Of a DNA stretch of 64,000 bases, positions 11,801-21,549 are shown piece after piece. Source of the stretch: Mytilisepta virgata (Eukaryota; Mollusca; Bivalvia; Mytilida; Mytilidae); assembly GCA_028015205.1 (NCBI GenBank), contig CM051518.1:35058001-35122000 (forward strand), read 5' to 3'. The notes beneath the pieces are model-generated. The model was not told where the DNA came from and made no database searches. It saw only the letters and a list, made by a program, of their open reading frames with translations. The position numbers and the translations under genes were made by a program. Position 1 is the stretch's first letter, and each line of letters begins with the position of its first letter.

Positions 11801-13126
11801 TTTCGCGGACTACTACAGATATGCCCGTGCCTTGTGCAGGATATCTCAGTAGTTTTAACTTATCTTTTTAAAATATAAAAATAAATAACTTTTTCGCGGA
11901 CTATTACTGATATGCCCGTGTCTTGTGCAGGATATCTCAGTAGTTTTAACTTATCTTTTTAAAATATAAAAATAAATAACTTTTTCGCGGACTATTACAT
12001 ATATGCCCGTGCCTTGTGCAGGATATATTACTAGTTTTAACTATCTTTTTTATTTTGAAAATAAATAACTTTTTCGCGGACTATTACAGATATGCCCGTG
12101 CCTTGTGCAGGATATCTCAGTAGTTTTAACTTATCTTTTTAAAATATAAAAATAAATAACTTTTTCGCGGACTATTACTGATATGCCCGTGCCTTGTGCA
12201 GGATATCTCAATAGTTTTAACTTATATTTTTAAAATATAAAAATAAATAACTTTTAAAATCAAACTATTATCAAAATAAATGTATATGTATAACTTTAAA
12301 GAAAAACTTAACAGCCCAAATAAAGGTCTGGGATAGGGGGATTCTACCCTCACATCGTTCATGGCCTTGACGTGGCGTGAGGGCTCTTCCATTATTTACA
12401 TTATTAGTGTAATGATAATTGTAAATAATGGTTGTCCAACATGAACAAAATCGGTAATAAACAATTTATTCAAGGTATACACATAGTGTATTGTACTTTA
12501 CCTTAGGGCATTTAATCGATCTGTCCGTCCGCCATATTGAATTACAGGTAATATAGAATGCACTATGTCTGAGAAAATCATGCATAAAAGTCACATTTCT
12601 TAAAAAATATCAATAAAATTATGTTTTCTAGATGTAAAATTGTCATACCTGTCGAATGGATGTGGTTTTCGCAACATTTGATGAGTTTTAGGTAATATTA
12701 TATCAGGTTTTCGGTGTTTCGATCCGCCATTTTGATTTAACATAGAATGCACTATGGCTAAGAAAATCATGCATAAAAGTCACATTTCTTAAAAAATATC
12801 AATAAAATTATGTTTTCTAGATGTAAAACTGGCATACCGATCGAATGGATGTGGTTTTCGCAACATTTGATGAGGTTTAGGTAATATTATATCAGGTTTT
12901 CGGTGTTTCCGGGAGGTTTTCGGTGTTTGCGGGAGGTTTTCGGTGATTCGAGTTACCCGTTAAAAATCCATTTTATGAACGGAGCCTGGCTTGACTGGGC
13001 TTGAGCCAGTTGAAGTATCCAGATATAATTTACATTTACCTTCATGTTAGCTTTGATACCAACTTGCTTTGCAAGCTTTTGCATTTCATTATACTTTAAA
13101 TTACTTAAGCTGTCTGTTTGCTCCAT
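2788..13126 (-). CDS. NUSAP1: NUSAP1-like (nucleolar and spindle-associated) protein, first three coding exons
   Basis: Three minus-strand exons (13126-13040, 4583-4464, 2883-2788) of 29, 40 and 32 codons are all phase 0 and have acceptor/donor sites. Exon 1 has LKYNEMQKLAKQVGIKANMK, matching the SAP-like N-terminus of vertebrate NUSAP1 (pattern L-K-Y-x-x-L-Q-x-L-A-K-x-x-G-x-x-A-N). Exon 2 continues with FDRLKTALIEYYQ, like the second helix of that domain. Exon 3 is acidic and then strongly basic (KGRRKAKLKQTKKNNSSK), as in the region that follows in NUSAP1. Known for the family: a microtubule- and chromatin-binding mitotic spindle protein. The rest of the gene lies before base 1. Identification rests on remembered family pattern and exon order; intron 1 (8.5 kb) is filled with transposons. 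A different SAP-like gene is the main alternative. Confidence 0.68.
2884..4463 (-). other. Intron 2 of NUSAP1-like gene
   Basis: AT-rich, without recognisable coding sequence. Contains a 3' fragment of SINE family 1 on the minus strand (about 3908-3992). Confidence 0.5.
3908..3992 (-). repeat. 3'-end fragment of SINE family 1
   Basis: The reverse complement matches the last part of the SINE at 44214-44541: the stretch around 'caacatgttcttgtcctgat', the 'ccactggatgttaaaca' block and the CATC-rich tail, with scattered substitutions. Confidence 0.6.
4464..4583 (-). CDS. NUSAP1: NUSAP1-like exon 2 (40 codons)
   Basis: The acceptor (minus strand) is TTTCCATTTCAG with a long pyrimidine tract. It encodes FDRLKTALIEYYQAQSKEHY and then a Lys/Glu-rich stretch ending EQEVVK. 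The donor is AAA|GTGAAT. It completes the two-helix SAP-like fold begun in exon 1. Confidence 0.7.
4743..4800 (+). repeat. Fragment of family-G repeat body
   Basis: The stretch 'tcttgtctgaaaccactt' followed by 'gacttggtagcaatggtcc' matches one unit of the tandem bodies at 60.66-61.5 kb. Confidence 0.5.
4801..6004. other. Intron 1 sequence without recognised features
   Basis: Non-coding; a somewhat more GC-rich patch at 5410-5600 has an open minus frame but no family resemblance. Nothing further can be supported. Confidence 0.35.
6005..7214 (+). mobile_element. pogo/Tigger-type DNA transposon, internally deleted
   Basis: TA flanks (6003-6004, 7215-7216) and inverted ends: left CAGTCAACTCCACTTAATTG, right end complementary (CAGTGGATTCCGCTTATTTG on the minus strand). 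The left 190 nt carry about eight TTAATTGCAAA-like motifs, and the right end repeats them inverted. These are probably transposase binding sites. The transposase remnant is listed separately. Confidence 0.85.
6252..7133 (+). pseudogene. Tigger/pogo transposase, C-terminal DDE domain only
   Basis: An open frame from 6252 (after the TGA at 6249) runs to the TAG at 7131-7133. Counting from Met 6339 (264 residues), it has LLVDNCSAH (Asp29) and PCDQGIIRNLKGHYR (Asp61), the second and third catalytic acids with DD31D spacing. The N-terminal CENP-B-type DNA-binding domains and the first catalytic Asp are absent, so it cannot act as a complete transposase. The upstream in-frame part (KDPRCFRGVKNLP) matches the family and shows that Met6339 is not the original start. 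An acidic, Ser/Asp-rich C-terminal tail follows the catalytic core. Confidence 0.85.
7744..7836. repeat. Long palindrome P1
   Basis: Arm GGGAATAGTAAGTTTATT (7744-7761) pairs with AATAAATTTACTATTCCC (7819-7836), one mismatch. Pairing continues inward (CAACTAT/ATAGTTAG) and weakly outward to about 7722 and 7860. The loop is CG-rich (tatcgctacgcctcggtgca). Confidence 0.65.
7837..9297. other. Intron 1 sequence, no gene recognised
   Basis: AT-rich. It contains a short SINE family 1 tail at about 8908-8940 (ccactggatgttaaacaa). The 80-residue open frame at 8918-9160 begins inside that SINE tail and resembles no known protein. Confidence 0.4.
9298..9395. repeat. Left flank of Mutator-like element, paralogous to 14459-14552
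   Basis: Both loci share 'ctcaataaggttaattaacc', 'aacaaaagattgtctaat' and 'gtttagactt', and then reach the insertion point. The second locus lacks the element and so serves as an empty-site relative. Confidence 0.6.
10205..10461 (+). CDS. PHD-finger-like exon inside the Mutator-like element
   Basis: It is open from an acceptor-like TTGTCTTAG (ending 10204) to the donor GCAAG|GTAAGA. Encoded Cys/His spacing: YPCIQCDEECLNDTIQCSIC, then DKWMHSACVP, and ...FICRGCC. This is the C-x2-C...C-x2-C...W-x-H-x2-C...C-x2-C pattern of PHD/RING-type zinc fingers. The ATG at 10205 may be just the first codon of an internal exon. It is probably the zinc-finger N-terminus of the element's own protein; a captured host exon is the alternative. 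Confidence 0.55.
11122..11455 (+). pseudogene. Broken MULE-type transposase segment
   Basis: The frame from 11122 gives a segment ending APCLILYTEQQIDDIKTLL and stops at 11314. The neighbouring frame then gives LGIDKTFNLCDMHVT (11306-11350), and the original frame resumes with EPPIFLGPLFIHDNSDFSSY (from about 11383). The L-G-x-D-x-T-F-N-L motif holds the first catalytic Asp expected in MULE domains. Two frame changes plus truncation by the minisatellite at 11460 make it non-functional. Confidence 0.55.
11460..12250 (+). repeat. Minisatellite, nine units of about 90 bp
   Basis: Each unit begins TATGCCCGTGCCTTGTGCAG and ends with a 'cttttcgcggacta' block. Two subtypes differ in the middle: one has atattactag/tttttattttg, the other atctcagtag/ttttaaaatat. 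Their order is A A B A B B A B B. It lies wholly inside the Mutator-like element. Confidence 0.85.
13040..13126 (-). CDS. NUSAP1: NUSAP1-like exon 1 (29 codons)
   Basis: The ATG at 13126 has a strong context (A at -3, G at +4: ACAATGG). An in-frame upstream ATG at 13144 has T at -3 and would add six residues (MTILHT). The donor is AAG|GTAAAT at 13039. The SAP-like helix occupies residues 7-29. A Mutator-like element ends 81 nt downstream, inside the intron. Confidence 0.68.
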
Positions 13127-13225
13127 TGTGTGTAAAATTGTCATTCAAACAGCGATTTTCAAGTTGAAGTTCAATCAAAACAATTTTTTGAAAACTGAGT
13201 TCTAAATTTTGATTGGCTAACCGTG
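13127..13225 (-). promoter_or_regulatory. Possible NUSAP1-like proximal promoter with CCAAT box and CHR-like site
   Basis: Read on the minus strand, TTAGCCAATC lies about 80-90 nt before the ATG, and TTTGAA (the consensus of the cell-cycle CHR element) lies at about 13144-13149. Vertebrate mitotic genes often pair CCAAT with CHR. Both motifs are short, so chance occurrence is possible. Confidence 0.3.
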
Positions 13226-13299
13226 GAAAGATGAATACCAAACAATGCTACCACTCCAGTCTTTTTTTCTTTCTACAGATATGAGAAAATACTTTTTTC

Positions 13300-14458
13300 T
13301 TCCACAGGTTAAGAAATCTTCGTTCATAATTGTTAACATACGTTTTTAATACTAAAAAGGGAGCACAAAGAATTAAAAAATTAATACAAATAGTGTCTAT
13401 TTGGTATTTAGCTGTATTTAACGAAGGGGAATAACAGAAAAAAAAGTTGTCTGCAGACGCGCAGACGGCATATCTACATACAGTAACAAGAATATTTAAA
13501 GCAGCATTCTCTAAGACTTTAGGGTAATTTCCTCATTACTGAAAGCTAGCGACTAAATTTTCTTTTCGTTGACTTTTTGGTGGCATTTTGGCATGTTTGC
13601 GCTCACGGGATCACTTAGCTCCTGTGGCTGTGTCTGTGATAACTTTTGACGTTTCGTAGTACAAAGTCCAGGCCTGGGCGCCATAAAAAACTATTTTTGC
13701 TGAGCAAAAAATTTTTACTCAAATTCCCATTCTCAGCAAATCACATTCGAGTATTCCGATATTTAAGAATATTCTCAGGCTTAAGAATATTCTCAATTTT
13801 TATGGTGAAGGGGCCTGGATCTGATCTCTGCCTAACCAACATTCATACAACTTTACAAGTAGGGGCCTATTTATACTGAATTAATATGACAAGATTGTGC
13901 ATATCAAATTGAGTAAAATTGTTCACTGTGAAACTGAAAGATTATTGAACAATTTGAGCACTTCACAACAATTAACAAAGAACATGAGAAAATACAATTA
14001 TTAAATTAAACTGATTACTGTCTGGGCACCTCAGTTTGCAAAATGGATTTTTCAGAATTTGAATACCTTAATCAATGTGAATTGTCTAGTTACTTGGGTG
14101 AAAGATGCAATGAGCTAGGCCCCTAAGTCGTAACCGAAACAATTGAACTTGCCAGATTTTGTTCTATCATAACAAAAAACTATGATCTATGGAATTTTCA
14201 ATGTAAAAGGGAGATAACTATTCCTATGAGATTTTATAAAATATTACAACCCTGTGATTCATGAAATATGCACAAAGTGCATTAAAAATATTTAAAATAT
14301 GAGTTTGACAAATTTTAGGATAGGTCTGAGTTGGTAAGTTCAAATAATTTTTTGAAATTTTGAAGTGCTTTAATTTTTCTAGTATTGATATTCCCCATTC
14401 AGAATTAGTTGCGAGGTATACAAACATAACCTTTATTAACAACTTTACAATTTTAATG
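13300..14458. other. Intergenic AT-rich DNA
   Basis: Between the divergent genes. A small 'aagaatattctcag' direct repeat occurs at about 13765-13798. No coding exon, tRNA or element boundary is recognised. Confidence 0.35.
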
Positions 14459-14776
14459 TTGTCTTGGATGACTCAATAAGGTTAATTAACCAACAAAAGA
14501 TTGTCTAATAATTGTATTAATGTTTAGACTTGCAAAATGCTAAAAATTCATTTTATGAACTGAGGTTTCCAGACATTAAGTTCTTATTTATTTGTATGAC
14601 AATAAATTTGATTAAAAGATTAAACATGTTACAAAATGTCTAAGCTGTAAAATATGCAAATTGAGATATGAAAATAATTAATCTTGAAATGTCAACTACA
14701 ATAATATAATTATACCAAATGTTTGTAAACAAAATATCCAAAGTTTGTAAACTTGTCCCAAGTTCAAAAATATTAT

Positions 14777-15860
14777 TATACACCCGCTTTGTAAAGCAGA
14801 GGTATATAGTGATGGGGGAGTCCATTTGTCTGTTCCTCTGTCTGTTTGTCCATCCAGTAACAATATGTTCCACTTTTGTATCCGCAACTCATCCTAAACC
14901 ACATAATTATTATTTAATGAAACTTACTCAGATTCTTTATCATATAATGTAATTGTGCACCTATTTTTTATTTGGTAAAAAAAATCATTTTTGGGGTTTC
15001 TTTTCCCAAACATGGCGATTGCCATTGCCTTATATTGGGGATATCCATTTTGTTTCCGCAACTCCTCCTAAACCACATACTTAACTATAATTTAATGAAA
15101 CTTTCTCAGATTCTTAACTATACAATATGCCATTGTGCACCTCCTATTCTGTTTTTTTGTCAAATTGATTTTTGGGGTTTCTTTTTCCAAAACATGAACT
15201 TTGCCGGTGCTTTATATGGGGGTACCTATGTTGTATCTGCGACTCTGCCTAAACCACTTATTATAATTTAATCAAACTTTCTCAGATTCTTTATCATATA
15301 ATGCCATTGAGCACCTCCTATTTTGTTTGTGAACAAAATCATCAAAATAATTTTTGGGAACTGTTTTACATTTGGAAAAGGGAGGTATCAATTTTGTATC
15401 TGCAACTCCTGTTTAAACACTATCATACTTTAATGTAACTTTCTCAGATTCTTAACATAATGCCATTGTGCATCTCCTATTTATGTCGATTGGTCAAAAT
15501 AATTTTTTGGGTTTCTTTTTCCAAAACAGGGAATTACCAAAACATGGATTTCTTCTGTTGGACTACGTATTTTGTATCCGCAACTCCTAAACCATATATC
15601 ATAATATTTAATGCAGCTTTCTCAGATTCTTAACTATGTAATGTCATTGTGCATCTACTATTTTGTTTATTGGTCAAAATCATTTTTGGGGTTTCTTTTA
15701 CCAAAACAAGGACTTATAAAAACATGGATTTCTTCCATCCGACTTCCTATTTTGTATCCTCCTAATCCACTTATCAAGATTTAATGAAACTGGGTCATAT
15801 TTAGTGATAGGAGTGTCTGTCCATCTGTTCATTTGTCTTTCCTATTTCCAAAAATATTGT
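14777..15860 (+). mobile_element. Hairpin-headed repeat, family E copy 1, with about 175-bp tandem body
   Basis: Imperfect 5' hairpin TATACACCCGCTTT / AAAGCAGAGGTATA (14777-14806), then 'gtctgttcctctgtctgttt' and a body whose unit recurs at about 14882, 15057, 15237, 15400, 15580 and 15752 (key phrase 'gcaactcctcctaaaccaca'). The frames at 14719-14952 and 14972-15271 are chance frames in it. Confidence 0.55.
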
Positions 15861-16916
15861 TACAAGACATTTTTGCTTGGTGACAAATATACTGCCATTC
15901 AAGTAATTATTAATTTTTCAATGGCAACAAAACATAGATCTATCTTTGTATGGAGACCAGGAACCTGAAGTTTATACAGGACATCGGCCCTGTACAATTG
16001 CCAGGTTTCAAGAACTTTCTGCTATATTAAACGGTCAATTTCTACTGTATTAATACGACATTGGTTGAAGGAGTTATGACAGTCTTTTAATCATGACAAC
16101 ACATGATCCCCTTTGTTTTCATACATGTATTACAAAAAAACAACTAACGATGTTACCTTACCTTGGATTAAAGTCTTATTAAGCTAATTATAAAATATAT
16201 ACTTTGAAAGTTGTCAATTGACAAATTTTAATTAGACGAATAGTCATGTGACTGTGTGACGTAGTAAGATGAACATGGACATGAAAGCAACATACGCTTT
16301 ATAGACATTCGATCACAAAAGCTTAAAATATGAACATGGAAATGTTTGAAAATGTTTGACAGTGATTTCAGATGTTAAAACGTCTCCAAACACCAAACCC
16401 TACAAGTTTGAACATGTTTTTTATGACAGTAGTAATGTTTATAGGAGTATAACAATGTATAATTGACGACTTTCTTTCTCTATCAACACATGCAAAATGT
16501 GAGACTATCATTATGGGTGTAATAAAATGACCCATATTTTATTAAAATCAGTACCAATTTACCTGAAAGAGAATTTACATGACCACCCGGTGTTAACAGG
16601 CTGTTACATGTTGTAATTATGTAAGTTGTATATTACAGGTAAATAGTACAATAAACAAGGATCGACATGTGAAAGGAAGCACTTCTGAGTATACTTTTGA
16701 CTTCACTGTATGATAGATATCAAATTAATATAAACAAATGTTCAAAAAACAAAAATATAGAAAAAAGACCATTGTAGAATAATAAAAGATGAAATTAAGT
16801 TTACTTAAATAATCCATTTTAAGCATTTATTCCATAAAAGACATCTGTGAAAATCGTTAAAACATTTCGCAAAAAATTTCATGAAACAGATGATTAGGAA
16901 ATTTCATTAATTTTTG
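15861..16916. other. Intergenic DNA without recognised features
   Basis: AT-rich, no long open frame and no repeat boundary that I can place. Confidence 0.3.
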
Positions 16917-17712
16917 TGTCGCCTGCGGAACGCATGGTCGACACATAGGGATCACTATCTGTCGTCTTGCGTGTTGCGTCGTCACACTTTTCTTCTTTCA
17001 TTAACCTTAATGCACAGGTGTGCATATATATTTTATTTTTAAAAATTAAAATTTTTTTTTTGTAAAATTGACATTTTTGAAAAAAAAGGGGGGGGGGGGG
17101 GCAAAACTGCTATCCTTAACTACTCTATAACCGCTCAAAGGAATTTGATGAAACTTTCTCTGTGCATTAACCTTAATGCAAAGGTGTGCATGTATATTTC
17201 ATTTTTAGAAAATTTTTATTTTTTTTTGTAAAAATTGACATTTTTGCAAAAAAAAAAGGGGGGGGGAACTTCTATCCTCAACTACTCTATAACCGCTCAA
17301 AGGAATTTTATTAAACTTTCTCTGTGCATTAACCTTAATGCACAGGAGTGCATATATATTTCATTTTTAGAAAATTTTAATTTTTTTTCCTAAAAATTAA
17401 CATTTTTGAAAAAAAGGGGGGGGGGGGTAAAAACATCTATCCTCAACTACTCCATCACCGCTCAAAGTAATTTGATGAAACTTTCTCTGTGCATTAACCT
17501 TAATGTACAGGTGTGCATATATATTTTATTTTTAAAAATTTAAAAAAAATTGACATTTTTAAAAAAAAAAAGGGGGGGGTCAAAACTTCTATCCTCAACT
17601 ACTCCATAACGGCTCACAGCAATTTGATGAAACTTTTTCTGTGCATTACCTTTAATGCAAAGGTGTGCATATATTTCATTTTTAGAAAATTTCCTTGGAA
17701 GACTCACACATT
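16917..17712 (+). mobile_element. Hairpin-headed repeat, family T copy 1, about 165-bp tandem body
   Basis: The head GTGTCGCCTGCGG...GTCGACAC forms a short hairpin. The body repeats 'cattaaccttaatgcacagg' about five times (17000-17645), with poly-G runs (9-13 G) after poly-A/T tracts. The 3' end keeps TTCCTTGGAAGACTCACACA, half of the terminal hairpin seen complete at 44971-44986. Confidence 0.55.
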
Positions 17713-18703
17713 TTTAATATAGATATTGTGTTTTCTTTTAATTACTGATTCATATTTACAAAAATCAGAGAGATTTTATCTGTAAGTAGACTTTTCTCAC
17801 TTGTAATCACAGGTATTATATACTTGCAAATTAGAATTAAGTCGATTTATTTCATGAAAATACTTTGAAGTATAAACATTTACAAATTCTTTTCTGAAGA
17901 TCAGAGGAAAAAAAACTAGAATTCACAGTAAGTAGCAATTTTTCTTCCATTTCTAATTCACAGGAGCTCTTTTTACAGAATCTGTAAGGGTAAATTCCAG
18001 GCATTTGGACCATCTGATATCGAATCATCAGTTCGAAAGCCTCGTTTTAAGAATAATTAAGAGGTGACGAAAACTGAGGTGAAAATAGATCATATGTACC
18101 CATCAGATTGTTTACGATCACTAAAAGTTTCATCACACCTATTTATCCACGAAAGGGATTTAAAATTCAAATAAAGTGAACTTTCTGGGCATTCCTTATC
18201 ATAAATCCTTTAATAATAGGCAATATGTAACTGTGAAATATTGTCAGTGGACAGTTTTTATAGTAAAATACTGCCCAGGACCAAATTTCATTATGAAATA
18301 ATCATCTCGAAATAATATCTTCTGCCATGAGGTTTTACCATTCTGTGTGGACAGTATTTCACTATGTGCACAAAATATATCAATGTATTCAATCATTTCT
18401 ACAGTGAGTTTATGAAAATCTAATATAAAATCTAAAATTCATTTGAGTAAATTAGTAGATAATTTTAGACAAACTTCATGTTCTAACAGTCTTTGAAATT
18501 GGCGGTAGACCAATGGACCGAGTCTACGTAAAATGGCATCGGTCTGTGTAAATCTGTATCAATCAAGACCGATTGTCAACAGTTAAAGCTACAAAGTCAT
18601 GTACCAGTTATCAAAGTTTCGTATTTTTGTTACCAAAAAATATTTTCAAGTGGCTTTTTCCATTTTAAAAAGTCCTGCATTATGAAAAAGTATCAAATTT
18701 TTT
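17713..18703. other. Intergenic DNA without recognised features
   Basis: No exon, RNA gene or known repeat is seen; it ends at the head of the family-B element. Confidence 0.3.
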
Positions 18704-19935
18704 ATACGACCGCAAAATTTTTGCGGTCGTATATTGGTATGACGTTGGCGGCGTCGTCGTCGTCGTTGTTGTCGTCATCGTCGTCGTCCGTCGTCTGCGT
18801 CGTCGTCCGAAGACATTTGGTTTTCGCACTATAACTTTAGTATAAGTTAATAGAAATCTATGAAATTTAAACACAAGGTTTATGACCACAAAAGGAAGGT
18901 TGGGATTGATTTTGGGAGTTTTGGTCCCAACAGTTTAAGAATCAGGGGCCAAAAAAGGGCCAAATAAGCATTTTTCTTGGTTTTCGCACAATAACTCTAG
19001 TATAAGTAAATAGAAATCTATGAAATTTAAACACAAGGTTTATGACCACAAAAGGAAGGTTGGGATTGATTTTTGGAGTTTTGGTCCCAACAGTTTAGGA
19101 ATTAGGGGCCAAAAGGGTCCAAAATTAAACTTTGTTTGATTTCATCAAAAATTGAACTATTGGGATTCTTTGATATGCCGAATCTAACCGTGCTTTTAGA
19201 TTCTTAATTTTTGGTCCCGTTTTCAAATTGGTCTACATTAAGGTCCAAAGGGTCCAAAATTAAACTTAGTTTGATTTTAACAAAAATTGAATTCTTTGGG
19301 TTCTTTGATATGCTGAAACTAAACATGTACTTAGTTTTTTTATTATGGGCCCAGTTTTCAAGTTGGTCCAAATCGGGGTCCAAAATTAAACTTTGTTTGA
19401 TTTCATCGAAAATTGAACTATTGCGGTTCTTTGATATGCCGAATCTAACTGTGCATTTAGATTCTTAATTTTTGGTCCCGTTTTCAAATTGGTCTACATT
19501 AAGGTCCAAAGGGTCCAAAATTAAACTTAGTTTGATTTTAACAAAAATTGAATTCTTGGGGTTCTTTGATATGCTGAATCTAAACATGTACTTAGTTTTT
19601 TTATTATGGGCCCAGTTTTCAAGTTGGTCCAAATCGGGGTCCAAAATTAATCTTTGTTTGATTTTATCTAAAATTGAACTATTGGGGTTCTTTGATATGC
19701 CAAATCTAACCGTGCATTTAGATTCTTAATTTTTGGTCCCGTTTTCAAATTGGTCTACATTAAGGTCCAAAGGGTCCAAAATTAAACTTAGTTTGATTTT
19801 AACAAAAATTGAATTCTTGGGGTTCTTTGATATGCAGAATCTAAACATGTACTTATTTTTTTTTATTATGGGCCCAGTTTTCAAGTTGGTCCAAATCGGG
19901 GTCCAAAATTAAAGCTAAAAAAGGGGTAATTTTTT

Positions 19936-19966
<31 letters not shown>

Positions 19967-20975
19967 CAATTCTCCACAGCATATTGTATTGCACAAGAAG
20001 CAAAAAATTGAATATAAATTCAAATCATATGACCAATTCTAAGTTCTTTATTTCAGTTATTCTGTGTCAGAAACCTATTATGTGTCAAATATTTGAAGAA
20101 ATTTTCAATTGCACAGTATTGTGCAATAGCAAGAAATTGATATGTGTGCCCTGTTATCAAAACCTTATTATTAACAAATTCCATGACTATGATGTCATTT
20201 TCTATTTTAATATGTTATGGTGTATTTAAATGGGCTGTTATGGTTGCAAAGTATAAAGAAATGGGGGGGGGGGGGGGGGGGTGAAAACAAAATTTAGAGG
20301 GGGGGGGTTAAATGAGAAATTGGGGAGGGGGTAATTTTTTTCTCATTTCATATTTCATAAATTAAAAAGAAAATTTCAAATTTTTTTAGCAAAAAAAGGG
20401 GGGGTTACAATAAATTTTATTGTTTTTTGTTTTTTTTTTTGGGGAGGGGGGGTCAGTGTGCAACTTCATAGTGTATTGCACAAAAGCTAAAAAAAGGGGT
20501 AAATTATTATTTTTTTTTTGGGGGGGGGGGGCAATTCTCCACAGCATATTGTATTGCACAAGAAGCTAAAAATTGAATATAAATTCAAATCATATGACCA
20601 ATTCTAAGTTCTTTGATTTCAGTTATTCTGTGTCAGAAACCTATTATGTGTCAAATATTTGAAGAAATTTTCAATTGCTCAGTATTGCGCAATAGCAAGA
20701 AATTGATATGTGTGCCCAATTTTAAATTTTAAATTGGTTATTTCTGATTTATATATAAAAACAAATAATACTGATATGGTTTGAATAGGTAAATTAAAAA
20801 ATTTTAAGTTCTTAGACAACATTCATTCTGTGTCAGAAACCTATGCTGTGTCAAATATTTATTCACAATCCAAATTCAGTATTGTATCAAGCTTGAATGT
20901 TGTGTTCATAATTGCCCCAACGATTCAGGGTTCGACATCTGCGGTCGTATCTAGCTGCGCCCAGCGGAGCATTTT
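18704..20975 (+). mobile_element. Hairpin-headed repeat, family B, 2.27 kb with 261-bp tandem units
   Basis: 5' hairpin with perfect arms: ATACGACCGCAA (18704-18715) and TTGCGGTCGTAT (18721-18732). A GTC/GTCG-rich tract follows, then units of exactly 261 bp starting near 19213, 19474 and 19735 ('ggtcccgttttcaaattggt'), then G-run units. The 3' end repeats arm 2 (TGCGGTCGTAT, 20940-20950) followed by a second hairpin GCTGCGCCCAGCGGAGC (954-970 of that kb). The two 85-residue frames at 19211 and 19472 are just repeat units. Confidence 0.65.
19946..20530 (+). repeat. Poly-G tracts inside family-B element
   Basis: A run of 21 G at 19946-19966 is followed by runs near 20263-20281, 20301, 20400, 20445 and 20520, each preceded by T runs. 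The 19.98-20.1 kb sequence recurs at 20.53-20.72 kb, so this is a tandem duplication of about 550 bp. Confidence 0.7.
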
Positions 20976-21050
20976 ATTTATATTAAAAATTGATTGTATG
21001 GAATAAGCATACATACGAAAAGTTTGTAAATGTTGAACATAAAAGTAGCC

Positions 21051-21180
21051 ATGGCTGGCATTCTGAAATATTTTACCAGGCAAAACCTGGAAAGCCACAA
21101 CTTAAACGGAAACTGGATGGTGTTGCCGAGAAAAGAAAGGAATATGAAATTTCAAAAAGAAGTAGGGTGTTTAGAATGAA
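21051..21180 (+). pseudogene. Possible N-terminal remnant of a hAT-like transposase
   Basis: One frame starts MAGILKYFTRQ and the adjacent frame continues KRKLDGVAEKRKEYEISKRS. Both phrases resemble the N-terminus of invertebrate transposon-derived proteins, joined by a frameshift. Very short; weakly supported. Confidence 0.25.
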
Positions 21181-21199
21181 ATACAAGTTTTTCTATTGA

Positions 21200-21540
21200 A
21201 ATTTCTTAGTTAATAAAAAGCAAAGTTAGTTCCATATACCACACTAAAGTAAAGAATTCTTGAAATAGTAAATGTCCCAGGAAATGCCTAGAATGCAGAA
21301 TTTTGCACCATTTACCCCAGACCCCCGGTGTAAAGGATACCTATCTAACTTGCTGTAGGTCTGTGTAGGTGTAAATCTTTATAGACCTATTGTCTATGAC
21401 CCTCATTTTAATTTCTAACACTTTTCCAAAACCAATGTAATAACATCCTTAGTATTAATATTCAGAAATGCTAAACTTGTAAATCTTTTTACGACAGTGT
21501 TTTGGAGGCAAGGGGTAACAGGAATACCAGTCTTCATTCA
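21200..21540. other. Non-coding DNA, nothing recognised
   Basis: It lies between the possible transposase remnant and the family-G-like array. Confidence 0.3.
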
Positions 21541-21549
21541 ATGTTAAAC

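Larger units (their letters stand above)
9396..12958 (+). mobile_element. Mutator-like (MULE) element with long tandem-repeat inverted termini and 10-bp target duplication
   Basis: GTTAAAAATC at 9386-9395 and again at 12959-12968 is a 10-bp direct duplication. Termini begin GGTACATCGAATCACC (left) and GGGTAACTCGAATCACC (right, complement). Long inverted termini follow, each made of about 189-bp units: three on the left (unit starts near 9451, 9640, 9829) and two on the right (about 12500-12910). Inside are a PHD-like exon, a broken transposase-like segment and a 9-copy minisatellite. The 9-11 bp duplication and the transposase segment both fit the Mutator superfamily. It sits in intron 1 of the NUSAP1-like gene. 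Confidence 0.7.

Noticed and set aside
11460..12250. CRISPR-like array of regularly spaced repeats
   Set aside because: The units are contiguous 90-bp tandem repeats with no unique spacers, in an animal genome.
19211..19729. Two tandem 85-residue proteins that are almost identical
   Set aside because: They are 261-bp non-coding repeat units that happen to be open; 261 is a multiple of three, so the frame recurs.
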